The translations under genes were made by a program, and so were the position numbers. Of a DNA stretch of 56,805 nt, positions 8,414-16,910 are shown piece after piece (position 1 is the stretch's first letter; the number at the start of each line of letters is the position of its first letter). The DNA is from an uncultured Clostridia bacterium (lineage in GTDB: Bacteria > Bacillota > Clostridia > Lachnospirales > Anaerotignaceae): contig CALWGC010000021.1 in the NCBI GenBank assembly GCA_944378105.1, positions 1 to 56,805 of the forward strand. Direction: 5' to 3'. The notes beneath the pieces are model-generated. The model ran no database searches and was not told the origin of the DNA. It saw only the letters and a list, made by a program, of their open reading frames with translations.

Positions 8414-9589
8414 CTATTTTTGGGATTCATATCGTTGAATCAAGGATTCTAAGGTAGCAATACAATCGGCCTGTACTTTATAATCGGCCACCTGAAAAAT
8501 GGGGGCATGGGGGTCGGTATTGACGGCGATGATGGTTTCGGCGCCGGAAATACCGGCCAGGTGTTGGATGGCGCCGGAAACGCCCAGGCTTAACAGGATT
8601 TTTGGATGTACCGTTACCCCCGTTTGGCCAATTTGATACCGATAATCGCTCCAACCGGCTTCCACCAAGGGCCGGGAAACGCCCACTTGGGCACCGACCA
8701 GTTGGGCAAACCGATGCACCAGTTTCATATTTTTCTTTGTACCAATCCCCTTTCCGGCTACCACCAGCAGTTGGGCAGAGGGGAGAGAGGAGTTTTCGGC
8801 TTGGATCTGGGTTTCCAGAACATGAAGGCCAGGTTTCTTTTTGGTTGGAAAAGGCAGCAAAACCTGGGTACCGGTGCGGGAGGTATCCCGCTTTGGTGTC
8901 GGGAAAATACCGGCGCGGACGGTGGCCATTTGGGGGCGGGCATAGGGTGTGGCGATGGTTGCCATCAAGTTTCCCCCAAAGGCCGGGCGGGTTTGAAGCA
9001 GCAGGCCTTGCTCTTTGTCGATTTCCAGCTGGGTACAGTCCGCCGTTAAGCCGGTGCGCAGCCTTGCCGCCAGGCGAGGCGCCACGGAGCGGCCAAAGGC
9101 GGTGGCCCCAAAGAGGACGATTTCCGGTTTTCTGCGTTCGATTTCTTCGGCCAAAAGGCGGAAGGTCAGTTCCTCATCCTCAGCAGCCAAAGAGGAATGG
9201 GACAGAAGCAGGACTTGGTCGGCGCCGGAAAAAATCAATTCCCGGGCCAGGGTTTCCGCCTGGTTGGAAAGCAAAACGGCGCTGAGGGGCACTTGTTTTT
9301 GGTCGGCCAGTTGTCTGGCCTTACCCAGTAATTCCAACGTCACAGGAAGCAGGCGGCCCTGGTCGCACTGGGCCACCACCCAAATGCCGCAATAGGCCGA
9401 AAGGTCTTCTTTGGCTGTTTTTTGGGGCAAGGAAAGGGCATGAAAGGGACAGGCATCGACACAGATGCCGCAAAGGGTACAAGAATCCTTGCAAAAAGCT
9501 TTTTTATTTTCTAGGAAAAGCGCTTGTTGGGCGCAGGTTTTCACACAAAGGCCGCAACCACGGCATAAAGCAGAATCAATGGAAATCAT
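8414..9589 (-). CDS. etfA: Electron transfer flavoprotein alpha subunit with N-terminal 2[4Fe-4S] ferredoxin domain
   Basis: It passes electrons between the partner dehydrogenase, FAD, NAD and ferredoxin. Residues 9-19 (CRGCGLCVKTC) and 37-47 (CTLCGICVDAC) hold two Fe-S clusters, an N-terminal addition seen in EtfA of bifurcating systems such as LctC and CarE. The C-terminal half shows SGAIQHLAGISGAETIIAVN, the canonical FAD site. Length is 391 residues. The start overlaps the etfB stop by four bases (ATGA), so translation is coupled. It is the last gene of the three-gene operon; no clear terminator follows. Confidence 0.9.
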   Translation of the reverse strand: MISIDSALCRGCGLCVKTCAQQALFLENKKAFCKDSCTLCGICVDACPFHALSLPQKTAKEDLSAYCGIWVVAQCDQGRLLPVTLELLGKARQLADQKQVPLSAVLLSNQAETLARELIFSGADQVLLLSHSSLAAEDEELTFRLLAEEIERRKPEIVLFGATAFGRSVAPRLAARLRTGLTADCTQLEIDKEQGLLLQTRPAFGGNLMATIATPYARPQMATVRAGIFPTPKRDTSRTGTQVLLPFPTKKKPGLHVLETQIQAENSSLPSAQLLVVAGKGIGTKKNMKLVHRFAQLVGAQVGVSRPLVEAGWSDYRYQIGQTGVTVHPKILLSLGVSGAIQHLAGISGAETIIAVNTDPHAPIFQVADYKVQADCIATLESLIQRYESQK

Positions 9590-10368
9590 CGTTTCACCTC
9601 CTCAAACAAAGCGGCAATTTCTTTGGCCGCCTGATCTGGTTTTGCACTTAGGGTTACGCCGGATTGTTTGGGTGGCGGCGTAAAGGTTTTGACCACTTGG
9701 GTGGGGGAACCCAAAAGACCGGTGCGCGTGGTATCGGCTTGGAGGTTTTGGGCGTTGCGGACGGTGCAAGGGGTCTCTTTTGCATGCAAGATGGAGGCAA
9801 TGGAAGGCAGGCGGGGCTGGGCAATTTCTTTGACCACCGTCAAAAGGGCCGGCAGTGTCACTTGCACCAGTTGGCTTGCGCCGTCTATCTTTCGAGAGAC
9901 AATCAATTCTTTTTCCGAGGCAAAGACAATCTGGGTGACGTCGGTGATATGGGGAATGCCCAAGGTTTCGGCCAATTCTGGTCCAATTTGTGCCGTGTCG
10001 CCATCGACGGCCATTTTGCCGCAAAGAATTAAATGATAAGGCCCAATCTCTTTTACCCCAAGGGAGAGGGCATAGGAAGTGGCCAAGGTGTCGGCGCCGG
10101 CAAAGGCCCGGTCGCTTAATAACAACGCCTCATCGGCACCACAACTGATGGCTTCTTCCAACAGCCGGGACGTATCGGGAATGCCCATGCTTAAGGCCGT
10201 GATATGGCCGCCCAGTTGTTCTTTGAGTAAAACGGCCACCTCCAGCGCGGAGCGGTCGAAGGGATTCCAAACGGCCGATTTGGCATCGCGGATGATGGTT
10301 TTTGTTTTGGGGTCCATGCGCACTTCATTGCTGGAAGGCACTTGTTTCATACAAACAATCAGGTTCAT
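9586..10368 (-). CDS. etfB: Electron transfer flavoprotein beta subunit
   Basis: The partner of EtfA; in bifurcating complexes this subunit holds the FAD where electrons are split. At 260 residues it is the usual length. MNLIVCMKQVPSS at the start and the loop MAVDGDTAQIGPELAE near residue 120 match bifurcating EtfB proteins. It overlaps its neighbours by four bases on both sides (ATGA), giving a tightly coupled D-B-A order. Bifurcation is inferred from gene company and motifs. Confidence 0.9.
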   Translation of the reverse strand: MNLIVCMKQVPSSNEVRMDPKTKTIIRDAKSAVWNPFDRSALEVAVLLKEQLGGHITALSMGIPDTSRLLEEAISCGADEALLLSDRAFAGADTLATSYALSLGVKEIGPYHLILCGKMAVDGDTAQIGPELAETLGIPHITDVTQIVFASEKELIVSRKIDGASQLVQVTLPALLTVVKEIAQPRLPSIASILHAKETPCTVRNAQNLQADTTRTGLLGSPTQVVKTFTPPPKQSGVTLSAKPDQAAKEIAALFEEVKR

Positions 10369-11942
10369 GCTTCTGCCTCCTTTCGAACGGAAGGAAAGAG
10401 GTTGCCGTTTCCAAGGATGGAATGGGGGTCCAGCGTCAGTTTCAGCTGTCGCATTTCTTCGATGGCTTCTTTCCCATACATCAAAGCCAAAAAGGGCGCT
10501 TTGATTTTGCCCACGCCATGCTCCGCAGAGACGGCGCCGCCCATGGCACTGATTTCTTCGGCCCAGCGGGCATACAGGGCCTTGCCTTTGTGAAAGTCGG
10601 AAAGGTCACGGGGCAGGATATTGACATGAAGGTGGTTATTGCCCAGGTGGCCCCAGGTGGCCGATTCCAGATGGGCTTCGGCCAAAGTGGTGCGGTAAAG
10701 GCGCATCACATCAAAGAGCCGGTCGTCGGGTACGGACATATCGGCCCCCAGTTTGGTGATTTCCGGGTATTCTTTTTTTCGCTCGTCGATGATGAGATTG
10801 GCGCTTTCGGGCACGGCGTGGCGGAAGAAATGGAGCAGGGAAAGATCGGTCTCATTTCTGGCCACCCAAGTGCGGCTTTGGTCGCCGCCACATTGTTCCA
10901 TCACGCGGCCCAGGCGCACCATTTTTTCCATATTTTCTTCGTCTGTATCGCTATGTAGTTCCAAATAAACACAGCACCGGTCGGCTTCGGCGATGGTGGG
11001 CAAGGCGGCAAAGGCCAGGCCCGTTTCCTTTTGCTTTCGCAGCAAGGTCAAAGCAGCATCGTCAAAATATTCCACAGAAGCCAGGCCCGGCATTTGGTGA
11101 CGCACCGTATCGGCAAAGCGCAGGGCCGTTTCCTCTGCCGAAAAGAAAAAGCTGATGCCCCAGATGGAGGCAGGCAACAAGGTCAGCTTCAGTTCCAAGG
11201 CAGTGATAACGCCCAAGGTGCCGTCGCTACCCAAAAACAGATCGATGGCATCCAGGTTCTCTTTGATATAATAGCCGGAGGCGTTTTTGGTGTTAGGCAT
11301 GCGATATTGGGGCAGGGCAAGGGCATAAGAGGTGCCTTGCTCCGTGGTCAGGTGCAGCTGCCGATGGCGGGCAAAACAAGTGCCGCGGCGCAGCGCCAAG
11401 GCCTCGCCGCTTGGTAACACCACCCGCAGCGCCGTGATGTGGTTTCGGGTGGGGCCATAGAGAAAACTGCGGGCGCCGGAGGCATTGCAGGCCGCCATGC
11501 CACCGATGGTGCAGGTGGTTTCGGTGGGGTCGGGGGCAAAGAAAAAGGTTTTGCCTTCCATCTGTTCCAAAACGGCCAAAGAGGCAGCAGAAAACGCAGG
11601 GCTTTGCAGTTGATGGCTGGCCAGTTTTTGGTTACATTCTAATAAGGTAAGGCCAGGCTCCACGGTCAAAAAAAACTGGCCGTTTTCTTCTCGCAGCGAC
11701 AACATCTGTTTCATTTGGGACAGATTCATCACATGGCCGCCAAAGGGTACGGCCGCGGCCGCCAGGCCCGTTCTGGCCCCTTGGATGGTGACGGGAATGT
11801 TGTTTTGGTTACAGTAGGTCAATATAGTAAGGACCTCTGCCTCGGATTTGGGAAAAGAAATACTATCGGCAAAGCCAATGGTACGAGATTCGTCTTTTAA
11901 GTAGGCGGAAAATTGTGCAGAAAATGGCTGCATTGGTTCCAT
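10365..11942 (-). CDS. FAD-linked 2-hydroxyacid dehydrogenase (GlcD/LctD-type), probably lactate
   Basis: A VAO-type flavoenzyme that oxidises a 2-hydroxyacid, most simply lactate to pyruvate, with Etf as acceptor. The FAD-binding half contains IQGARTGLAAAAVP, GGMAACNASGARSFLYGPT and FLGSDGTLGVITALELKL. The C-terminal half carries HLGNNHLHVNI and SAEHGVGKIKAPF, typical of the GlcD/D-LDH C-terminal domain. At 525 residues it is longer than the roughly 460 of LctD. First gene of the operon with etfB and etfA, like the A. woodii lactate system but in a different order (oxidase first). Glycolate or another hydroxyacid is possible. AGGAGG precedes the ATG. Confidence 0.82.
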   Translation of the reverse strand: MEPMQPFSAQFSAYLKDESRTIGFADSISFPKSEAEVLTILTYCNQNNIPVTIQGARTGLAAAAVPFGGHVMNLSQMKQMLSLREENGQFFLTVEPGLTLLECNQKLASHQLQSPAFSAASLAVLEQMEGKTFFFAPDPTETTCTIGGMAACNASGARSFLYGPTRNHITALRVVLPSGEALALRRGTCFARHRQLHLTTEQGTSYALALPQYRMPNTKNASGYYIKENLDAIDLFLGSDGTLGVITALELKLTLLPASIWGISFFFSAEETALRFADTVRHQMPGLASVEYFDDAALTLLRKQKETGLAFAALPTIAEADRCCVYLELHSDTDEENMEKMVRLGRVMEQCGGDQSRTWVARNETDLSLLHFFRHAVPESANLIIDERKKEYPEITKLGADMSVPDDRLFDVMRLYRTTLAEAHLESATWGHLGNNHLHVNILPRDLSDFHKGKALYARWAEEISAMGGAVSAEHGVGKIKAPFLALMYGKEAIEEMRQLKLTLDPHSILGNGNLFPSVRKEAEA

Positions 11943-12014
11943 TTTGTTCCCTCCTATGGTAATATACTATCATTCAATACAGTATCACATTTTTCGATAA
12001 AATGTTGAACAATA

Positions 12015-12042
12015 TTCTTAAAATGTTTGCGAATATTAAGAA
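12015..12042. promoter_or_regulatory. Inverted repeat in the lactate operon / AraC divergent spacer
   Basis: TTCTTAA (12015-12021) and TTAAGAA (12036-12042) form an inverted repeat within the plus-strand promoter of the AraC gene and upstream of the divergent oxidase gene. It could be an operator for the adjacent regulator. Confidence 0.35.
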
Positions 12043-12055
12043 AATATAGTATGAT
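12027..12055 (+). promoter_or_regulatory. Promoter of the AraC-family gene
   Basis: TTGCGA (12027-12032), a 17-base spacer and TATGAT (12050-12055). The start would be near 12062, giving a leader of about 80 bases. Confidence 0.65.
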
Positions 12056-12140
12056 AGAGAGAGAGCCTGCAGCTTGATTTGTAAGAAATACGTCAATTTT
12101 TGGGAAAGGCAGGCAATTCCCATTCAAACGAGGTGAAACG

Positions 12141-12956
12141 ATGAAATATTTTTTTGACATTGAGCTCAATGAAGATTATGCTTTTCAAATGAGCCAGTTC
12201 CACTTTCACGATGCTTACGAGGTGACGGTGGTGCTGGAAGGAAAGGGAGAAATCAGTGTTGGCTCCCACACCTACACCATGGAAAAAGGTGCTGTGATGG
12301 TGTTGGACAATGCGGAAATCCACCGCAGCAAAGTGGAGGAAAATTCGGTCTACCGGCGCTATGTCATGAAATTTCCATTGGAATACATCACGGCATTATC
12401 CACGCCACAGACGGACTTGCTGAAAATTTTTCAGGCCAAAACGCCCTGTATTTTGCTCAACGAAAGCCAGCTGGAAGTGGTGGAGAAGTTATGCGAAAAA
12501 GCCAGCGCCGGGGGAACGGAGTATGGCGACGATCTGCGCTGCCAGGCGGCGTTTATTGAAATTATGATTTATTTGAACCAATTGGTGGGCACCATTCCCG
12601 CAGCAGAACCTTATCACTCCAAAAACGTGGACCGTGTGACGCCGATTATGGAATACATTGCAAAAAATGCCGATAAAAACATTACCCTTGACACCATTGC
12701 CGGGGAATTTTTTATCACCAAACAACATCTTTGCTATATCTTTAAGAAAACCACGGGCCTTGGCATCAATCAATATTTGATTGCCCAACGTTTGATCCGG
12801 GCCTGCGCCTTATTGCGGCAGGGAAAAAGCGTGCAGATGGCCGGGGAAGAAGCGGGATTTCGGAACAATTCCCATTTCATCCGCACCTTCAAAAAAGTCC
12901 TGGGCGTTTCGCCGGGGAAATATTCTGCGGAATATAAGGGAACCATATTCGTATAA
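12141..12956 (+). CDS. AraC-family transcriptional regulator with N-terminal cupin
   Basis: A 271-residue regulator. Residues 15-75 (FHDAYEVTVVLEGKGEISV) look like an AraC-type cupin sensor. The last 100 residues form two helix-turn-helix units: TLDTIAGEFFITKQHLCYIF and VQMAGEEAGFRNNSHFIRTF, ending in the usual FKKVLGVSPGKY. GAGGTGAAAC lies before the ATG. It is divergent from the oxidase-Etf operon and 27 bases ahead of the leucine-rich-repeat gene, so it may control either. The ligand is unknown. Confidence 0.85.
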   Translation: MKYFFDIELNEDYAFQMSQFHFHDAYEVTVVLEGKGEISVGSHTYTMEKGAVMVLDNAEIHRSKVEENSVYRRYVMKFPLEYITALSTPQTDLLKIFQAKTPCILLNESQLEVVEKLCEKASAGGTEYGDDLRCQAAFIEIMIYLNQLVGTIPAAEPYHSKNVDRVTPIMEYIAKNADKNITLDTIAGEFFITKQHLCYIFKKTTGLGINQYLIAQRLIRACALLRQGKSVQMAGEEAGFRNNSHFIRTFKKVLGVSPGKYSAEYKGTIFV

Positions 12957-12982
12957 ACACCAGGAGAAAGGGTGGTGAAGAA

Positions 12983-13915
12983 GTGGCATTTGACTGGAAA
13001 GAGGAAAACGGTGTGGCTGTACTGGAAGGCTATTGCGGCGATGCGCCCTTTGTGGAAGTGCCAGAGCAATGGAACGGGCTTGTGGTGCGCGAAATTGGCG
13101 AGAGGGCCTTTGCCGATTGCTTATCGTTACAGGAAGTGGTGCTGCCAAAGAGTCTTTGGACGGTGGCCAATTACAGTTTTGCCGGATGCCGGAATTTAAA
13201 ACGGGTGGCGCTGCCGGAGGGGTTAAAAGAAGCAGGGGCCCATGCGTTTTATAACTGTCGGTCCTTGGCGCATTTGGAGTTACCCCAAGGGCTACGGTCG
13301 GTGGGGGACGGATTTTTAAAAAACTGCGACAGTTTGAAAGAAGTGGTGATTACAGAAGAGAAGCCGCTTTCGCCAGGGGTTGTGTCGTTATTGAAAAATC
13401 TGGACGGCCGGTTTTTATTGACGGTGAAAAAGAAAGGGTTTTCGTTGGTGTTTCCAGCTTTTGACTACGAATATGCCGGCAACGCTCCAGCCATGCGCTT
13501 TTTTACCATCACCCATGGGGCCGGGGAGCGGTATCGCCGCTCCATTGAAACAAAGGGCATTGATTTTGCCCAGTATGACCGCGCCTTTGTGATTGGGGTA
13601 TTGGAAGAGCAAGCGGAAACGCTGCTGGAACTGGTGCGGGAGCGACTGGCCCACCCTTATCAACTGGAAGAAGAAGCCCGCAGACAATATGTGCTGTTTT
13701 GTAAACAGCATTTGAAAATCTGCATTACCTTTGCCGACCAGACGGGGGACTTGTCGTTTTTGGAACTGATGGAACAAGAAGGCATTTTGACCAAGGAGAC
13801 GGTCCAGGCGGCGGTATTGGCGGCGGCCGAGGTGCAAAACAGTGCTATCAGTGCCTATTTGCTGGATTTTCAATTAAAACAAGGCGGATTACGAAAAAAG
13901 AAATTTGAATTATAA
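12983..13915 (+). CDS. BspA-type leucine-rich-repeat protein with unknown C-terminal half
   Basis: A 310-residue protein without signal peptide. Residues about 10-125 hold LRR_5/BspA-like repeats: IGERAFADCLSLQEVVLP, SFAGCRNLKRVALPEGL, AFYNCRSLAHLELPQGL, FLKNCDSLKEVVI. The rest is helical, charged and not recognised. The start is a GTG preceded by a G-rich stretch. It lies directly before the VWA and MoxR genes, with 15 bases to the next start. LRR proteins of this type are usually surface proteins; here the lack of an export signal and the company suggest a cytoplasmic adaptor for the ATPase pair (inference). Confidence 0.75.
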   Translation: MAFDWKEENGVAVLEGYCGDAPFVEVPEQWNGLVVREIGERAFADCLSLQEVVLPKSLWTVANYSFAGCRNLKRVALPEGLKEAGAHAFYNCRSLAHLELPQGLRSVGDGFLKNCDSLKEVVITEEKPLSPGVVSLLKNLDGRFLLTVKKKGFSLVFPAFDYEYAGNAPAMRFFTITHGAGERYRRSIETKGIDFAQYDRAFVIGVLEEQAETLLELVRERLAHPYQLEEEARRQYVLFCKQHLKICITFADQTGDLSFLELMEQEGILTKETVQAAVLAAAEVQNSAISAYLLDFQLKQGGLRKKKFEL

Positions 13916-13930
13916 AAAAGGAGAGAAGAT

Positions 13931-15373
13931 ATGGCTTCCGACTATGAGATACTGACACGGCTCGATGGCCTTTGCCAGCGACTTTTGACCAATACAAAAA
14001 ACAAGCTGTATCTTCACTTACGATATTTATCGATGGCATTTTCTGGGTTGGAATACGCCATGAGCGGCGATACGGCAACGGTGGGAACCGACGGGTTTTA
14101 TCTTTGGTATTCGCCGCTTTTTTTGATGCAGCAATATCAAGAAAATGACCGGTGGATGGACGGTTGTTATTTGCATATGATCTTTCATTGTCTCTTTGCC
14201 CATCCTTTGGGCAGGGAAGAACGGCAAGAGCGGCTTTGGAATCTTTGTTGTGACATCACGGCAGAATATCTGGTGGACAAGATGGAACTGCGGTTTTTGG
14301 GGCGACGGCCGGGGACGCTGCGCCGCCAGACGTATTACCGCCTGGAAGAAGCATTGCCCGTTGTGACCCCGGAGGCCATCTATCGCTATGCCTGTGAGCA
14401 GCCGGACTTTTTGACCAATCAGGTGGAGCTGGAAGCGGAGTTTTTGATGGACGACCACAGTTTTTGGGTGCAGTACCGCCAAGGAGAAGCCCAGGGCGAA
14501 GGTGGCGGCCCTTCGGATGGAGCAGGAGAGAAGGAAGAGCCGGAGGGCGGCGATGGCGCAGGAAACGGCAACGGGGATGGCCAACCCGATAGGCCCAACC
14601 ATGCTTCTTCAGACTACAAAGAGAAATGGGCCAACATTGCCCAGCAAACCCAAACAGACCTGGAAACCATCTCGAAAGATGGCGGCAAGGATCAAAACGC
14701 CTTGGTGGAATATTTGCGTCTGGAAACCAGGGTCCGCTATGACTATGGCGATTTTTTACGAAAATTCATGGTGGAGCGGGAAGTGATGCAGCTGGACCTG
14801 GACAGTTATGATTATATCTATTATACTTATGGGTTGCAGCAGTATGGCAATATGCCGCTGATTGAAAGCTTGGAGTATGCAGAAAAGAAAAAAGTGGAGG
14901 AATTTGTGATTGTCATTGACACGTCGGCCTCCTGCGACAGCGACTTGGTGAAACGGTTTTTGGAAGAAACCGTTTCCATTTTTCAAGATACGGAGCAGTT
15001 TTTCCGCAAAATCAATGTGCATATCATCCAATGCGACAATCAGGTGCAAAAAGACGATGTGATTGTTTCACCGGAGGAATTGAAACAATATATCAAAGGC
15101 TTTGAAGTACACGGCAGAGGCGGCACGGATTTTTCGGCGGCCTTTCGGTATGTAGACGAGCTTTGCGCCCAAAAGAAATTGGAAAGCCTGAAAGGGCTGT
15201 TGTATTTCACCGACGGCTATGGCGTGTTTCCCGAAAAGATGCCGCCCTATGAAACGGCCTTTGTCTTTGTGGATGACAGCTATACCGACAAGGAAGTACC
15301 CCCTTGGGCCATAGAAATTGTATTGGGAAAAGAAGAATTGGAACGCATGGGAGGAGCACAGCGTGGATATTAA
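13931..15373 (+). CDS. DUF2201-like / VWA-domain protein, MoxR partner
   Basis: A 480-residue protein with an N-terminal putative metallopeptidase-like domain and a C-terminal VWA-like domain. HMIFHCLFAH at residues 82-91 occupies the place of a HExxH zinc motif, but the catalytic Glu is replaced by Met. An acidic Gly-rich linker spans about 185-225. The MIDAS motif DTSAS is at 330-334 and FTDG near 426. AAGGAGAGAAG precedes the ATG. The next gene starts inside its last codons (15363). VWA/MoxR pairs typically remodel or mature protein complexes; no target is known for this type. Confidence 0.78.
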   Translation: MASDYEILTRLDGLCQRLLTNTKNKLYLHLRYLSMAFSGLEYAMSGDTATVGTDGFYLWYSPLFLMQQYQENDRWMDGCYLHMIFHCLFAHPLGREERQERLWNLCCDITAEYLVDKMELRFLGRRPGTLRRQTYYRLEEALPVVTPEAIYRYACEQPDFLTNQVELEAEFLMDDHSFWVQYRQGEAQGEGGGPSDGAGEKEEPEGGDGAGNGNGDGQPDRPNHASSDYKEKWANIAQQTQTDLETISKDGGKDQNALVEYLRLETRVRYDYGDFLRKFMVEREVMQLDLDSYDYIYYTYGLQQYGNMPLIESLEYAEKKKVEEFVIVIDTSASCDSDLVKRFLEETVSIFQDTEQFFRKINVHIIQCDNQVQKDDVIVSPEELKQYIKGFEVHGRGGTDFSAAFRYVDELCAQKKLESLKGLLYFTDGYGVFPEKMPPYETAFVFVDDSYTDKEVPPWAIEIVLGKEELERMGGAQRGY

Positions 15374-16895
15374 ACGAGCGAAAGCGGAGATCAAAGACGC
15401 CATTGAAAGCTATTTGCAAAAGGACCGGTATGGAGAATACTGTATCCCCATCGAAAGCCAGCGCCCGATCTTGCTGATTGGGCCGCCGGGGATTGGGAAA
15501 ACGGCCATCATGCGCCAGGTGGCCACAGAATGTGGCATTGCCCTGGTGTCTTATACCATTACCCACCATACCCGCCAAAGCGCCATTGGGCTTCCTTTTA
15601 TTGAGCATAAGGTGTATGGCGGCAAGGAATATGCCGTGACGGAATATACCATGAGCGAAATTGTGGCGGCGGTGTATGAGCAGATGGAGGAGACAGGGCT
15701 TTCGGAAGGGATTTTATTCATTGACGAAATCAACTGTGCATCGGAAACGTTGGCCCCGGCCATGCTGCAATTTTTGCAGTATAAAACCTTCGGCAGCCAT
15801 CAAATCCCAGAGGGCTGGATGATTGTGGCCGCCGGAAACCCGCCGCAGTATAACAAAAGTGTGCGGGAATTTGATATTGTTACGTTGGACCGGGTGAAAA
15901 AAATCGAAGTGACAGAAGATTATGGCGTTTGGCGGGAATATGCCGTGGAACAGCAGGTTCATGACGCCATTTTGAGTTTCCTGGATTTAAAACCGGAATC
16001 TTTTTATACGGTGAAAAACACGGCAGAGGGAAAGGTCTTTGTGACGGCCCGCGGTTGGGAAGACTTGTCCAAGTTGTTATATGTCTATGAAGCTTTGGGC
16101 AAAAAGGCCGACCGGTTTGTGGTGGGCCAATATTTGCAGCAGGAAAAAACGGCCAAGGATTTTGCCGCTTATTTGGAACTGTATTATAAATATAAGGCAG
16201 ATTATGCCATTGGGGACATTTTACAAGGGCATTGGACTGACCGACAGGTGGACCGGCTGCGTCTGGCTTCTTTTGATGAGCGGATGGGTGTGATTTGTCT
16301 GTTGTTTGATGGGTTAAACCAGAAGTTTCGCGCCTGCTATGAATCGGATCTTTATTTGACGGATTTGATGGAACGGCTGAAAGAGGCGAAGGAGCGTCTC
16401 CTTTCTTCCAGTAAACGGGGAGAAGAAGTGCTTCAGGCGTTTTTGGAAGAAGAACGGCAGAAGTATCTTCAAAAGAAAAAGGCGAAGTTATGGAAAAAAG
16501 AAGAGGACCATCGCCTGCAGGCCGTGCTGGAAACCATGGAAGGATATGTACAGGAAGTAAAAAAAGAAGGAATTGCCGATGGCGAGGGCGTATTTACTTT
16601 GATAAAAGGGCTTTTTGCCAAAGAAGTGGACGAGGCAGAGGCGGCCAAGGAAACCACCAGTGCAGCGCTTGAAATGGCCTTTACGTTTTTGGAAACGGTC
16701 TTTCGAGAAGGGCAGGAGTTGGTTTTCTTTGTGACCAGGCTCAACAGCGGTTTTTACAGCATTTGGTTCATCAACGAAAACGGCAGCACCGCCTTCTATC
16801 GCCACAATCAAAACCTGCTTTATAAACAGCAGCAACGCACCATATTAAAGGAAATGGATGAAATTAGAACATTGTTACAGTCAAAAGAGGACTAA
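15363..16895 (+). CDS. MoxR-type AAA+ ATPase
   Basis: A 510-residue AAA+ protein. Walker A GPPGIGKT is at about 40-47, Walker B ILFIDEIN near 117-124, and sensor-1 region VAAGNPPQYN near 155. A long charged, probably coiled-coil C-terminal part (about 330-440) goes beyond a minimal MoxR. The chosen start is the GTG at 15363 with GGGAGGAG seven bases before it; it overlaps the VWA gene by 11 bases. The overlap and conserved pairing imply a joint ATPase-VWA machine. Confidence 0.83.
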   Translation: MDIKRAKAEIKDAIESYLQKDRYGEYCIPIESQRPILLIGPPGIGKTAIMRQVATECGIALVSYTITHHTRQSAIGLPFIEHKVYGGKEYAVTEYTMSEIVAAVYEQMEETGLSEGILFIDEINCASETLAPAMLQFLQYKTFGSHQIPEGWMIVAAGNPPQYNKSVREFDIVTLDRVKKIEVTEDYGVWREYAVEQQVHDAILSFLDLKPESFYTVKNTAEGKVFVTARGWEDLSKLLYVYEALGKKADRFVVGQYLQQEKTAKDFAAYLELYYKYKADYAIGDILQGHWTDRQVDRLRLASFDERMGVICLLFDGLNQKFRACYESDLYLTDLMERLKEAKERLLSSSKRGEEVLQAFLEEERQKYLQKKKAKLWKKEEDHRLQAVLETMEGYVQEVKKEGIADGEGVFTLIKGLFAKEVDEAEAAKETTSAALEMAFTFLETVFREGQELVFFVTRLNSGFYSIWFINENGSTAFYRHNQNLLYKQQQRTILKEMDEIRTLLQSKED

Positions 16896-16910
16896 GGGAG
16901 GCGTTTTTCA

